From contig MHBH01000071.1 in assembly GCA_001804805.1 (NCBI GenBank), forward strand, positions 54,184-118,183: a stretch of DNA of 64,000 bases, read 5' to 3'. Positions 17,171 through 25,452 of the stretch are shown piece by piece (position 1 is the first letter of the stretch; each line of letters begins with the position of its first letter). A model generated the notes under the pieces. The model was not told the origin of the DNA and did no database searches. It saw nothing but the letters and a program-made list of their open reading frames with translations. The position numbers and the translations under genes were made by a program. The stretch is from Lentisphaerae bacterium GWF2_49_21 (lineage in GTDB: Bacteria; Verrucomicrobiota; Lentisphaeria; Victivallales; GWF2-50-93).

Positions 17171-18004
17171 CTATTGCTTCTTCTTATACACCTTCACGTA
17201 ATCGACTTGGAAGTAGTCGGGGTAGGTGGCCTTGGAAGGATCGCCGGCCCAGTACTCGTTGATGGCCCATTTTTCAGTCGATATTTCCGCTGTCACTTTC
17301 ACGTAGGCCGGTACTTTTGATACGCCTCCCGCGTCGCTGCGCCAGCTTTCCTTGCCGTCAATGAAGAAGATGTATTCCTTTTCATTCCATTCGAGGGAGA
17401 ACACGTGGTATCCTTCATCTATGCCCGGAACTGTCACCTTGTTGCCTTTTGACTTGTGATCCTTGCCATAACCGTCCCAGTGGAGGGCATGGTTGATCTT
17501 GATTGATTTGCCGAAGCCTTCGAAAATGTCTATTTCTGTGCCGTCTTCTCCGGCATTGCCGACTTTTCCGACACCGTTGGACATGAGCCAGAAGGCGACC
17601 CACCAGCCGGTCTGCTCGGGAAGCTTGCAGCATATCTCGAATTTTCCGAACTTCTGCTCGAATTTCCCCCTTGACCTGATTGCGCCTGTGGAATAGTCGA
17701 ACGGATCATTGTCCTTGTTCCTGTTCTCAATCTTCCTGCAGCGCAGGACAAGTTCGCCCTTGCCGTCGAGATAGGAGTCCTCCCTGAGCCACCAGCCGTC
17801 GGGACCGTCAGGATTCTGTTTCCTGTTGTATTCCATGATCTCCCATTTGGAGGTGTCGATCTTCTCACCGTTGAAATCGTCGCTCCAGACGAGTTCCCAG
17901 GAGTCGTCCGGGGAAGTTTTAGAGGTGTCGGGTGTCTGGAGGGATGAGCAGGAGGAAAGGACGAAAAGGACACTAAGGACAAAAAGCACATGATATGGTC
18001 TCAT
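17171..18004 (-). CDS. Glycoside hydrolase family 16 lipoprotein
   Basis: A 277-residue exported protein. The start at 18004 follows AGGAG, and the signal ends LSSC, so it is probably a lipoprotein. The GH16 catalytic signature ExDxxE appears as TEIDIFEGF near residue 158, and QTGWWVAFWLM lies upstream of it. GH16 enzymes cleave beta-1,3/1,4-glucans, agar, carrageenan and related polymers by a retaining mechanism. The exact substrate cannot be read from sequence alone. It starts 25 bases after the DUF4380 gene and is probably in the same operon. Confidence 0.9.
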   Translation of the reverse strand: MRPYHVLFVLSVLFVLSSCSSLQTPDTSKTSPDDSWELVWSDDFNGEKIDTSKWEIMEYNRKQNPDGPDGWWLREDSYLDGKGELVLRCRKIENRNKDNDPFDYSTGAIRSRGKFEQKFGKFEICCKLPEQTGWWVAFWLMSNGVGKVGNAGEDGTEIDIFEGFGKSIKINHALHWDGYGKDHKSKGNKVTVPGIDEGYHVFSLEWNEKEYIFFIDGKESWRSDAGGVSKVPAYVKVTAEISTEKWAINEYWAGDPSKATYPDYFQVDYVKVYKKKQ

Positions 18005-18029
18005 GAAAACTCCTGATTTTATAAATATT

Positions 18030-18908
18030 TCAGCTCCTGAAATATTTATTGGCGTCTTTTTCGGTGTTGATCTCGCCGATACCGCTTCTGCCTTCCCATT
18101 CCTCGTCATGGACGATTTCCTGTCCGGGGGCGAGGTTGTAAAGGGGGCTGAGTGTTTCTACTTCGAGCATGAACTCGCAGGTGTATGACTCGATGCTGCA
18201 TCCGTTGTCGGGATATTCGGCATCGGTCAGATGGGTGAATCGCTTTATAAGAGCACAACCCTTGTTTGCATACGCCATCCAGCCGTTTTCGCAGTTCAAA
18301 CCGATCTTGGAAGGATATTTATGGCCCCTCTGCTGGCGGAAGAGGATGTATTTGTCTCCGAATGTAAGGCGTCCGTCGGCCATGTTCGTGTAGGGCCATA
18401 CAGTCAGATAACGGTTGGGGAGAAGCGCATTCATGTCGCCCTGGGGAACTGGAATGACTGCAACGCCGCCGGCATCCATGACGGTAAGAGCCCATGCGGC
18501 AATTTCAATTTCCCATGGATTTTCATTCCTGATGGTGTGTCTGATGCGGAACTTATTGTTTCCAAGGGGCTTTATTGCGAATCCCTTGTAGATGCCTGTT
18601 GATTTTTCGACTCCGCCGGTGAAAAGGATGCCATCCTTGGTGCTCTTCACTGCTATAGGAGAGTTGTCAGGGGAGTAGCTCCTTGGTTTTGCCTCAGGAG
18701 CGTGCCAGAGGCGGTGTCCGCCGTAGATCTTCCAATCCCTGCCGCCTTTCTTGCCGGCCATGGCGGGAACTACGCACATCATGTTTTCGCCTTTGCCGAC
18801 AAACGCCCCGATGATCCTCGGTCCGACTTCGGTTGTAACGACGATGCGGAATTTTCCGCTCTGGAGTTCGACGCAGTTCTTCCAGCCCATGAAACTGATC
18901 TTTTTCAT
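18030..18908 (-). CDS. DUF4380-like protein
   Basis: A 292-residue protein without a signal peptide. It reads like the DUF4380 family, often found near carbohydrate-active genes (TEVGPRIIGAF, GGHRLWHAPE, LAPGQEIVHDEEW). The beta-rich pattern and GGHRLWHAPE resemble aldose-epimerase-like sandwich domains. The start at 18908 follows AAAGGAAAT. It is cotranscribed with the GH16 gene, suggesting a role in handling sugar products. Confidence 0.7.
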   Translation of the reverse strand: MKKISFMGWKNCVELQSGKFRIVVTTEVGPRIIGAFVGKGENMMCVVPAMAGKKGGRDWKIYGGHRLWHAPEAKPRSYSPDNSPIAVKSTKDGILFTGGVEKSTGIYKGFAIKPLGNNKFRIRHTIRNENPWEIEIAAWALTVMDAGGVAVIPVPQGDMNALLPNRYLTVWPYTNMADGRLTFGDKYILFRQQRGHKYPSKIGLNCENGWMAYANKGCALIKRFTHLTDAEYPDNGCSIESYTCEFMLEVETLSPLYNLAPGQEIVHDEEWEGRSGIGEINTEKDANKYFRS

Positions 18909-18933
18909 TTTATTTCCTTTCAAAAATATTTTA

Positions 18934-19023
18934 ACCACAGAACACACAGAATACACAGAAATAAATTATAATCAATTAATTTCGTATTCATTCCTTTTCT
19001 GTGTCATCTGTGTGTTCTGTGGT
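18934..19023. repeat. Inverted pair of CCACAGA-type repeats
   Basis: Arms 18934-18961 and 18996-19023 are inverted copies with 26 of 28 bases matching, built from repeats of CACAGAA. The right arm lies inside the 3' end of rsmI. A weaker pair of the same type occurs at 60908-61034. Confidence 0.7.
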
Positions 19024-19731
19024 CATATCTTGTTTTTCACCCGGATAAATTGCCACAACACATTCGCCTTTCCAGTTCCGGCCCGAAGTTTTCTGTACAA
19101 GTTCTTCGGCGGTTCCGCGGAGGATTTCCTCGTGGAGCTTTGTCGCCTCCCTTATGACTGCGACTTTCGCATCTTTGCCGATCACTTCAGCTATCTCCTT
19201 GAGAAGCTTCTCCATTCTGAAAGGAGATTCGAAGACAAAGACAGTCTTGTCCTCTTCGGCTATTTCCAGCAGGGCCTTGTGGCGTCTGCCCTGTTTTACC
19301 GGCAGGAAGCCAAGGAAGCTGAATTTATCTACAGGAAGGCCTGAAGCCACGACCGCAAAAGTCAAGGAGGAAACACCGGGGATGATTTGGGGTTCGATAC
19401 CGCTTTTGAGGGCTTCCCTGACCAGCAGGAATCCCGGATCGGATATGCAAGGAGTGCCGGCATCGGAGACAAACGCGACTTTCTGTCCTGAAAGCGCGGA
19501 TTCTATGAGGGAGAAGACAGACTTGTGCTCGTTGTATATGTGGCAGCTTACGAGCTTCTTATGGAGATTGTGGACGGTAAGGAGATTTGAAGTCCTTCTC
19601 GTATCTTCCGCTGCGACGATATCGGCCTGGGCAAGGGCTTCAAGCGCCCTTGCGGTGATGTCCTTCAGGTTCCCGATCGGCGTGGAAATGATTGAAATTG
19701 TTCCTGGCGATGTGTTCGGGGAATCAATCAT
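18988..19731 (-). CDS. rsmI: 16S rRNA (cytidine1402-2'-O)-methyltransferase
   Basis: A 247-residue tetrapyrrole-methylase-fold enzyme that 2'-O-methylates C1402 of 16S rRNA using S-adenosylmethionine. Motifs are STPIGNLKDIT, AAEDTRRTSNLL and SDAGTPCISDPG. The core is complete, but the last twelve residues (MTTEHTDDTEKE) are encoded by a CCACAGA repeat arm and are not a family feature. It is divergent from the pseudouridine synthase gene. Confidence 0.92.
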   Translation of the reverse strand: MIDSPNTSPGTISIISTPIGNLKDITARALEALAQADIVAAEDTRRTSNLLTVHNLHKKLVSCHIYNEHKSVFSLIESALSGQKVAFVSDAGTPCISDPGFLLVREALKSGIEPQIIPGVSSLTFAVVASGLPVDKFSFLGFLPVKQGRRHKALLEIAEEDKTVFVFESPFRMEKLLKEIAEVIGKDAKVAVIREATKLHEEILRGTAEELVQKTSGRNWKGECVVAIYPGEKQDMTTEHTDDTEKE

Positions 19732-19791
19732 AAGTAAATTTTTTCCTGGAAAAAAATATTATTTTGAAAAAAACAACTTACTTTATTACAT

Positions 19792-20529
19792 ATGGACAGG
19801 CAAAACAAATTGGATATTGATGATTCTTCGATGCGGCTTGACAGTTTTCTGGGCAAGGCGGGCGTGGCGTCACGGCGCAGTTCTGCGGATATCATAAGAT
19901 CCGGCAGGGTGGAGGTGAATGGCAACAAGGTCACAGAGCCAGGAACCAGGATAAAGGATGCAGACAAGGTTGAAGTTGATTCAAGGGAAGTCTCGCTTCA
20001 GAAGAAATACTATGTGATGTTGAACAAGCCGGTGGGTTATTATTCAACCGCCTCGGATCCGCATGCCGACAAGCTGGTCATTGATCTGGTACAGATTCCA
20101 GGTGTCAGGCTCTACACGGCAGGGAGGCTTGACAAGGACAGCGAGGGTTTGATAATTCTTACGAATGATGGTGACTATGCAGCCAGGCTCACCCATCCCA
20201 GGCACGGGATCCTCAAGAGGTATGAAGTTACAACGGACAAGACGCTGTGCAGTGCTGATATTCAGAAGATGAAACAGGGCATAATCAGCGAAGGCGAAGA
20301 GATCAGGGCGAAGGATATAAGGCTCATATCAGGATTTTGCTACCAGTTTATCATGGGGGAGGGGCGGAAGAGGGAAGTAAGACGCCTTGTCAGGTACGCA
20401 GGGGCAAAAATAAACCGCCTAAAGCGTATCGCCGTAGGCGGTTTGAATATTGGCCCGCTCCCTTCAGGCAAATGGCGCTTTCTTGATGAAAACGACATCA
20501 AATTGAGCCTGAAGCAAGGTGTCTGTTAA
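19792..20529 (+). CDS. RsuA/RluB-family pseudouridine synthase
   Basis: A 245-residue rRNA pseudouridine synthase. An N-terminal S4 RNA-binding domain (MRLDSFLGKAGVASRRSSAD) precedes the catalytic domain with the conserved aspartate in GRLDKDSEGLIILTND and GRKREVRRL. Whether the target is 16S (RsuA) or 23S (RluB/RluE/RluF) cannot be decided here. No clear ribosome site precedes 19792, so the start is tentative. A perfect 10-bp inverted repeat (20412-20444) lies inside the coding region near the 3' end. Its stop overlaps the stop of the convergent gene. Confidence 0.88.
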   Translation: MDRQNKLDIDDSSMRLDSFLGKAGVASRRSSADIIRSGRVEVNGNKVTEPGTRIKDADKVEVDSREVSLQKKYYVMLNKPVGYYSTASDPHADKLVIDLVQIPGVRLYTAGRLDKDSEGLIILTNDGDYAARLTHPRHGILKRYEVTTDKTLCSADIQKMKQGIISEGEEIRAKDIRLISGFCYQFIMGEGRKREVRRLVRYAGAKINRLKRIAVGGLNIGPLPSGKWRFLDENDIKLSLKQGVC

Positions 20530-20735
20530 GCTTTCTTTGCCCAGTATTCGTTCTTCTTCTGTTCAAGAAGGAGCCCAATCTGGTCCTCATCGATAGGATA
20601 ATAGCCCTTTTCCTTGATGGAACCGAGGAGCCCAAGCCATCCTTCGTGATCCCACTGGCCCTTGCTTCTTTTCACAAAGTTAGCAAGGATGCCTGTCTTT
20701 GCGAGTTTTTTGAGATTGTCTTCTTTCTGACCCAT
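20526..20735 (-). CDS. Small conserved-looking protein, unknown
   Basis: A 69-residue soluble protein with many charged and Trp residues (QWDHEGWLGLLGSIKEKGYYP, LLLEQKKNEYWAKKA). GGGAGAG precedes the ATG. Its stop overlaps the stop of the pseudouridine synthase on the other strand. I do not recognise it. The regular helical pattern suggests a real protein. Confidence 0.6.
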   Translation of the reverse strand: MGQKEDNLKKLAKTGILANFVKRSKGQWDHEGWLGLLGSIKEKGYYPIDEDQIGLLLEQKKNEYWAKKA

Positions 20736-20898
20736 TGTTGCTCTCCCTTATTTAAATTAATGGTGATTTTTTAACCGTTTAAGGCGGAATTACTGTACAT
20801 GTATGTCCGATTTATTCAAGGAGAAAAAGATAAAAAATATCAGTTGCACTTGATGGCGGTTGCGTTATTCCCTGGTTCCTGATGAGTTGATGGGGCTG

Positions 20899-21834
20899 TC
20901 AAGTTTTATGTTTGGATTCAAGCCATCTTTCTGCGTCGATAGCCGCCTTGCAGCCCATTCCTGCAGCGGTAATCGCCTGCCGATATACGTGGTCTGCGCA
21001 GTCCCCGGCGGCAAAAACGCCTTCTACGCTTGTATGACTGCTCTGGTTTTTGAGCAGTATGTATCCGACATCGTCCATGTCCAGAAGTCCTTTGAATATC
21101 TCCGTGTTCGGCTTGTGTCCGAGAGCTGCAAAATATCCCTTGCATTCAATCCTCTTCTTTTCCCCGGACTTGAGATTCCTGACGACGATGCCGTCTACTT
21201 CATTCTGTCCTGTTATCTCCTCGACAACGCTGTCCCATTCAAAAGCTATCTTGGGATTCTGAAGTGCGCGGTCGGCCATTATTTTCGAGGCCCTTAACTG
21301 GTTCCTCCTATGTATGACAGTGACCTTTGACGCGAAACGGGTAAGGAAGATCGCCTCTTCCATGGCCGTATCGCCACCGCCAATCACAGCTACGGGGAGG
21401 TTCCTATAAAACGCCCCATCGCAGGTCGCGCAGGCTGAAACGCCTTTCGCCATGAGCCTTTGCTCGGACTCAAGTCCAAGCCATATCGGAGAGGCTCCTG
21501 TCGCGATAATCAGTGCGAGTGCCTGGATCTTCTCTCCACCTGCAAGTGAAACTTCATGGGGGCCGGTTCCGGAAAATACAACTGAGACTACATTGTCATA
21601 GAGTACTTTAGTTCCAAACCGTTCAGACTGTTTTTGAAAAGCGGTCATAAGGTCAAAACCGCCGACAGGCTCCACAAACCCGGGATAATTTTCAATGTCA
21701 CTGGTCTGCGTGAGCTGGCCTCCTGGTACAATTCCCGCGATTACGACGGGCTTGAGAAGAGCTCTGGCCGAATATATTGCCGCAGTCAGTCCTGCCGGAC
21801 CGCTGCCGATTATGAGCATGTTTTCTTTTTTCAT
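20899..21834 (-). CDS. trxB: Thioredoxin-disulfide reductase
   Basis: A 311-residue FAD- and NADPH-dependent reductase of thioredoxin. It has the FAD-binding GSGPAGLTAA at the N-terminus, the redox pair CATC in SACATCDGAF, the NADPH-binding VIGGGDTAMEEA, and the C-terminal FAD motif GVFAAGDCAD. Length is typical. It probably maintains cytosolic thiols and could recycle the thiol peroxidase system. No thioredoxin gene is adjacent. Confidence 0.95.
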   Translation of the reverse strand: MKKENMLIIGSGPAGLTAAIYSARALLKPVVIAGIVPGGQLTQTSDIENYPGFVEPVGGFDLMTAFQKQSERFGTKVLYDNVVSVVFSGTGPHEVSLAGGEKIQALALIIATGASPIWLGLESEQRLMAKGVSACATCDGAFYRNLPVAVIGGGDTAMEEAIFLTRFASKVTVIHRRNQLRASKIMADRALQNPKIAFEWDSVVEEITGQNEVDGIVVRNLKSGEKKRIECKGYFAALGHKPNTEIFKGLLDMDDVGYILLKNQSSHTSVEGVFAAGDCADHVYRQAITAAGMGCKAAIDAERWLESKHKT

Positions 21835-21892
21835 GCGCTAAATATAGCTCATAAAACTCCACCCGCATTCAAATGCAGGTAAAGTTTTATAA

Positions 21893-23593
21893 TTATTCTA
21901 TCTTGAGATCGCCGCCTTCCTTCTTTGCAGGAGCCGCTCCAGCGCCATCATCGGAGCTGGTGACCTTGAATGTCGGCAGATAGCGGTAGTAGACCTCGAG
22001 CATGAGAGTGCAAAGACATGTCGAGTAAATATAGACATCGAGGGGTGATTTGCCCTTGATATGTCCTTCCGAACCTTCATTTTTCTTATCGCCGTACTTT
22101 TCACTAGGAGAAGACCAGTGTCCGTCGGATTCCTGTTCTTTCATGAGGGCCTTCTGGAATTCCTTGTTCCAGGCATCCCAGTTGCCGCCTGTGCCGGAAT
22201 ATCCTTGGAAGATGGCCTGGGTTTGATAGTACCATTGGTAAAGAGGGAACCAAGTGGGTGCGGCTTCCTTCCAATCGCATTTCATGAATTTTCCACCCTG
22301 GGCTGTTTCGAGCCATCTTAAACCATCCTGGGCTTCCTTTGATTTTCCTTCTCCGAAAAGCTGGAGACAGAGGGTGCCGACAGCTGCCATGGTCGGAGTT
22401 GAGTTCTTTCCGCCAGCGGCCGAACCGGTATAAGAAAATCCTCCACCGGAAACATAGTTTGTCTTTTTCAATCCCGTGTTCTTGCCGACTTCAATTGCGG
22501 TCTCAAGCCCCTTGACCGTGCATCCTGCCGCAAAAGCGGCCTTCAGCGCCTGGTAGTTCCAGCCGGCCACGGAAAGATCGCTTCGCGGTGCACCATTGCT
22601 CTCCTTGTCGGGATCGTTCTTGTAATCATAGTTGTAGCTGCCAAGGGAATTCTGTCCGGTGACGACTCTTGTAATAGTCTTGTTCATCGCCTCTTCGATC
22701 ATCGGAATCTTCGTAAGGGCGAAAGCTTCGGAAAGAGCATATGCCACCATTGAATGCCCATATCCCCTGGCGCCGTTCCTGATAAGCCCGTTTCCATCCG
22801 AATTGTTTGCAAATTCAATTAGCTTCCTTATCGCCTTGAGGACGCACGTGCCGTATTCCTGTGAGCTCGGGGTCTCGCCATGTGCAAGAAATGCGAGTGT
22901 CGCAAGTGCAGTCAATGCGGGAGATTTGTCTGCTGCCTCACCCCAGGAGCCGTCGGCGTTCTGATGATCCCTGAGCCAGTTCAATCCCTTTGTCGTGGTT
23001 CTTTCTAACGAAGACGAAGATGCACCACCCCTGTTGTATTTCCCAATGGCGTTTCGCCTGCCTGCGGTGCCCCTGCCAGCCATCAGGCCGGGCATTATCA
23101 GAGACGAACTCGACGGAGCAACCATAAGCACGTTCGGCAGCTGCACGGAGGGTCCGTCGATGACATCCCCGCCGATCTGCCCGGTGGCCACGCTGCTCTC
23201 AACAGTGACATTCACATCGGTTGACACCGAATTCGTCGTAGGCCGCTCAACATCTATGTTCTGATCGACGTTCTGCGGAGGTTCTTCCGGAGGGGGAGGG
23301 GGTTCGGGAAGTTTGTCAAGCTCCTTGGTGTCTATCTCCATCACCGTCACCTGCACTTCGCGGACTTCGGGCTTGTCGTTGTAGACCATCAGCGAACAGA
23401 GCAATGATATGATTACGATGTGGCCTATGAATGAAAGAACGGGACCGGTCAGATGCGCCTTGATATCCTCGAAGGTTATCTTCTGCGCAGCCATGATCTC
23501 CTCATAGCTCGGTGCGTTTATCACCTGCTGATCCTGCGGTGCCTGTTCCATCATCTGCTGTTCTTCGGGCTGCTGCTCGTATTCCTGGTTCAT
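21893..23593 (-). CDS. TonB-like anchor fused to a cyclase-fold toroid
   Basis: A 566-residue protein with a Gln/Glu-rich cytosolic tail (1-50), one membrane segment (GHIVIISLLCSLMV) and a proline-rich periplasmic linker (PEPPPPPEEPP) like that of TonB. Instead of a TonB C-terminal domain, it carries repeats typical of the squalene-hopene cyclase/prenyltransferase alpha/alpha toroid from about residue 200 (GLNWLRDHQNADGSWG). I see no DxDD cyclase motif, so catalysis is doubtful. It lies downstream of exbB and two exbD genes and has its own promoter-like sequence. It probably couples ExbBD to a periplasmic target. Confidence 0.75.
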   Translation of the reverse strand: MNQEYEQQPEEQQMMEQAPQDQQVINAPSYEEIMAAQKITFEDIKAHLTGPVLSFIGHIVIISLLCSLMVYNDKPEVREVQVTVMEIDTKELDKLPEPPPPPEEPPQNVDQNIDVERPTTNSVSTDVNVTVESSVATGQIGGDVIDGPSVQLPNVLMVAPSSSSLIMPGLMAGRGTAGRRNAIGKYNRGGASSSSLERTTTKGLNWLRDHQNADGSWGEAADKSPALTALATLAFLAHGETPSSQEYGTCVLKAIRKLIEFANNSDGNGLIRNGARGYGHSMVAYALSEAFALTKIPMIEEAMNKTITRVVTGQNSLGSYNYDYKNDPDKESNGAPRSDLSVAGWNYQALKAAFAAGCTVKGLETAIEVGKNTGLKKTNYVSGGGFSYTGSAAGGKNSTPTMAAVGTLCLQLFGEGKSKEAQDGLRWLETAQGGKFMKCDWKEAAPTWFPLYQWYYQTQAIFQGYSGTGGNWDAWNKEFQKALMKEQESDGHWSSPSEKYGDKKNEGSEGHIKGKSPLDVYIYSTCLCTLMLEVYYRYLPTFKVTSSDDGAGAAPAKKEGGDLKIE

Positions 23594-23628
23594 AGTAAAC
23601 CCCTTCGATAATTTTTATATTTGTTCAA

Positions 23629-23657
23629 ATTCTACCATTGAAAACATGAAATGTCAA
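23629..23657 (-). promoter_or_regulatory. Sigma70-like promoter of the TonB-toroid gene
   Basis: Read on the minus strand there is a perfect TTGACA (23652-23657), a 17-base spacer and TAGAAT (23629-23634). This would start transcription about 30 bases before the ATG at 23593, which has AAGGGG as ribosome site. Confidence 0.65.
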
Positions 23658-23852
23658 GTAAAATTATGAATATTAATAAATATAATCAACATATGCTAAA
23701 ATAAAACAGTATGTATGGCGTAATTCAGCCTCAGTGGAACAGGCGCTTCGTTGATTTTTAATTTATAGGAGGTAATTTTTAAGGAAGGTCTATATTCGAA
23801 GTTGCTTTCGATTATAGGAACTGCAGAGGCAACGAACATCGAATGGTCAATT

Positions 23853-24536
23853 ATGGAAAACATCAGGCAAAAAAAAACTGACACTCCAAAGGCTGAGATA
23901 AAAAAAATAAAATGTCCCTATTGCAAGGCGATTGAGGACTGGTGCGGCGGCAGTAAATGTCCATCATGCGGCAAATACGCGTTGAAACCCGGATTTTTCG
24001 TGAGGAAAGATTTCATAAGGCATGAACGGAAACCGAGAACTGTCATCATGCCATGGCTTTTAAGCGGGACCATGTGGAACTATGCGGCCTTCATGGGGAA
24101 GATGCCGCGATGGGTGATATATCTCGGAGGCTTCTGCATCGTCGGTGCTTTTTTACTGGCTCCCCACCTCTCAAGCGAGTCTCCTGAAGCATTGGCGGCC
24201 GCGAAATACAACCTCAATGTCCTCGGGATTGCCTTGGATCTGTTCAAAAAAGACTGCGGGAGATATCCGACTACGGCAGAAGGGCTTTCAGCACTTGTGA
24301 AGGATCCGCAAATCAAGGGGTGGAAGGGGCCGTATATTGAAAAGCTCAAGAACGATCCGTGGAAACATCAATTCATGTATTCTTTGGTTGGAGAAAACGT
24401 ATTCCTGTATTCTACCGGACTCGATGGGATTGATGGCAGCAAGGATGACGTATTCAATACATCCGTTTCACCTGCCAGTGCGAATCCGCTCAATGAAGAT
24501 GATGAAGCTGTAGTAACAGTAACTGTTGGAAAGTAA
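23853..24536 (+). CDS. Zinc-ribbon membrane protein with a GspG-like domain
   Basis: A 227-residue protein. CPYC (21-24) and CPSC (36-39) form a cytosolic zinc ribbon. One membrane segment follows (about 86-104). The C-terminal half resembles the head of type II secretion pseudopilin GspG (DCGRYPTTAEGLSALV, GWKGPYIEKLKNDPW, YSTGLDGIDGSKDD). It lacks the prepilin cleavage signature, so it is anchored by its own segment. The start is uncertain: no ribosome site precedes 23853, and a TTG at 23802 is possible. A strong AGGAGGT at 23767-23773 matches neither. It is the only plus-strand gene within the envelope cluster. Confidence 0.7.
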   Translation: MENIRQKKTDTPKAEIKKIKCPYCKAIEDWCGGSKCPSCGKYALKPGFFVRKDFIRHERKPRTVIMPWLLSGTMWNYAAFMGKMPRWVIYLGGFCIVGAFLLAPHLSSESPEALAAAKYNLNVLGIALDLFKKDCGRYPTTAEGLSALVKDPQIKGWKGPYIEKLKNDPWKHQFMYSLVGENVFLYSTGLDGIDGSKDDVFNTSVSPASANPLNEDDEAVVTVTVGK

Positions 24537-24570
24537 ATATTCGCTGAAGCAGGTACTTCAGTGAATATTT
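24535..24570. terminator. Bidirectional hairpin terminator
   Basis: A 15-bp stem with one G-T pair (24535-24549 with 24556-24570) and a 6-base loop, with A/T-rich stem ends that give T tracts in both directions. It covers the convergent stops of the GspG-like gene and the exbD gene. Confidence 0.75.
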
Positions 24571-24982
24571 ACATCAGGCTGACGACGGAAAGTTTTGTCA
24601 GTTTGGCTTTCGCGCAGAGGTCCAGTGCATCGATAAGACGGCTATGAAGTGATTTCTGCATGCAGGCGACGATCACATTCTGATCCGGATTCAGCTCGCC
24701 AGCCTTGCAGAGCATCATGTCGAGATCTTCTATTCTTATTACCCTGTCGTTCAGCGCGAAAGGCTGCTTTTCGTCGGCCAGGATTGTAATTGTCAGAACA
24801 TTCAGTGCTTTTGCAGGAGCCCTGGAATCCGGGGCGGGGCGCGACACGTCCATGAGTGCCATGACATCCACAGGTTTCATGGTCATCAGGAAGAATGAAA
24901 GCAGCTGGAACGCGATGTCGATCATCGCTGTCAGGTTCAGTTCGCCTGCTACGAGGTGCGTTCTTTTGGATTTTCTTGCCAT
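24569..24982 (-). CDS. ExbD/TolR-type biopolymer transport protein, second copy
   Basis: A 137-residue inner membrane protein with one N-terminal membrane segment containing the conserved aspartate (NLTAMIDIAFQLLSFFLM), then a periplasmic domain. ExbD-type proteins form the proton path with ExbB. It begins 3 bases after the upstream exbD-like gene ends. The two copies differ strongly in the periplasmic part, suggesting a heteromeric complex. GGGAAG precedes the start. Confidence 0.9.
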   Translation of the reverse strand: MARKSKRTHLVAGELNLTAMIDIAFQLLSFFLMTMKPVDVMALMDVSRPAPDSRAPAKALNVLTITILADEKQPFALNDRVIRIEDLDMMLCKAGELNPDQNVIVACMQKSLHSRLIDALDLCAKAKLTKLSVVSLM

Positions 24983-24985
24983 TTG

Positions 24986-25429
24986 CTACTTCCCTTTTTC
25001 CTTGCCCTTACTTCCACTTTCTTTGAGGACGGCGAATTTGATCTTGTAGATGCCAGATGCGGTGACGGCATTCATTGTGGTCTGGACGGCAGAATGCTGG
25101 GCATTTCCATCAGCCCTGATCACGATCGGGACATCGACTCCGTATTCAGAGACGGCCTTTCTGACTATTGAAGTAAGAATTGAAGGCGTGAGAGAGGACT
25201 TGGCTATATATATATTCCCCTTTTCATCGAGATCGATCTTTATCTCCCTGGGATCTTTGGGTTTATCGCTGATAGATTGTCCGTGCGGGGCAATGGCGAG
25301 TTTTATTCTCTGATCAACCGTATTCTGCATATTGGTTGTGACGACAAAGAAAATGATGAGCTGGAATACCACGTCGATCATCGCGGTCAGGTTTCCAGAC
25401 ATCGGTGCTTCTTCTTTAGCTGCGCGCAT
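24986..25429 (-). CDS. ExbD/TolR-type biopolymer transport protein, first copy
   Basis: A 147-residue protein with a short cytosolic tail, a single membrane segment with the conserved aspartate (NLTAMIDVVFQLIIFFVV) and a periplasmic domain (DVPIVIRADGNAQHSAV). It follows the exbB-type gene by about 20 bases with AGGAGA as ribosome site. The C-terminus is lysine-rich. Role: stator/proton channel subunit energising a periplasm-spanning partner, most likely the TonB-like toroid protein downstream. Confidence 0.92.
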   Translation of the reverse strand: MRAAKEEAPMSGNLTAMIDVVFQLIIFFVVTTNMQNTVDQRIKLAIAPHGQSISDKPKDPREIKIDLDEKGNIYIAKSSLTPSILTSIVRKAVSEYGVDVPIVIRADGNAQHSAVQTTMNAVTASGIYKIKFAVLKESGSKGKEKGK

Positions 25430-25452
25430 AATGCAGTCTCCTAAGTCGTTTA

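Noticed and set aside
20412..20444. Perfect 10-bp inverted repeat, possible terminator
   Set aside because: It lies inside the pseudouridine synthase coding region about 85 bases before the stop and has no T tract. Noted in the gene entry only.
21893..23593. Calling the toroid protein a squalene-hopene cyclase
   Set aside because: QW-type repeats are present but the catalytic DxDD is not visible, and the protein has a TonB-like anchor, so terpene cyclisation is not supported.
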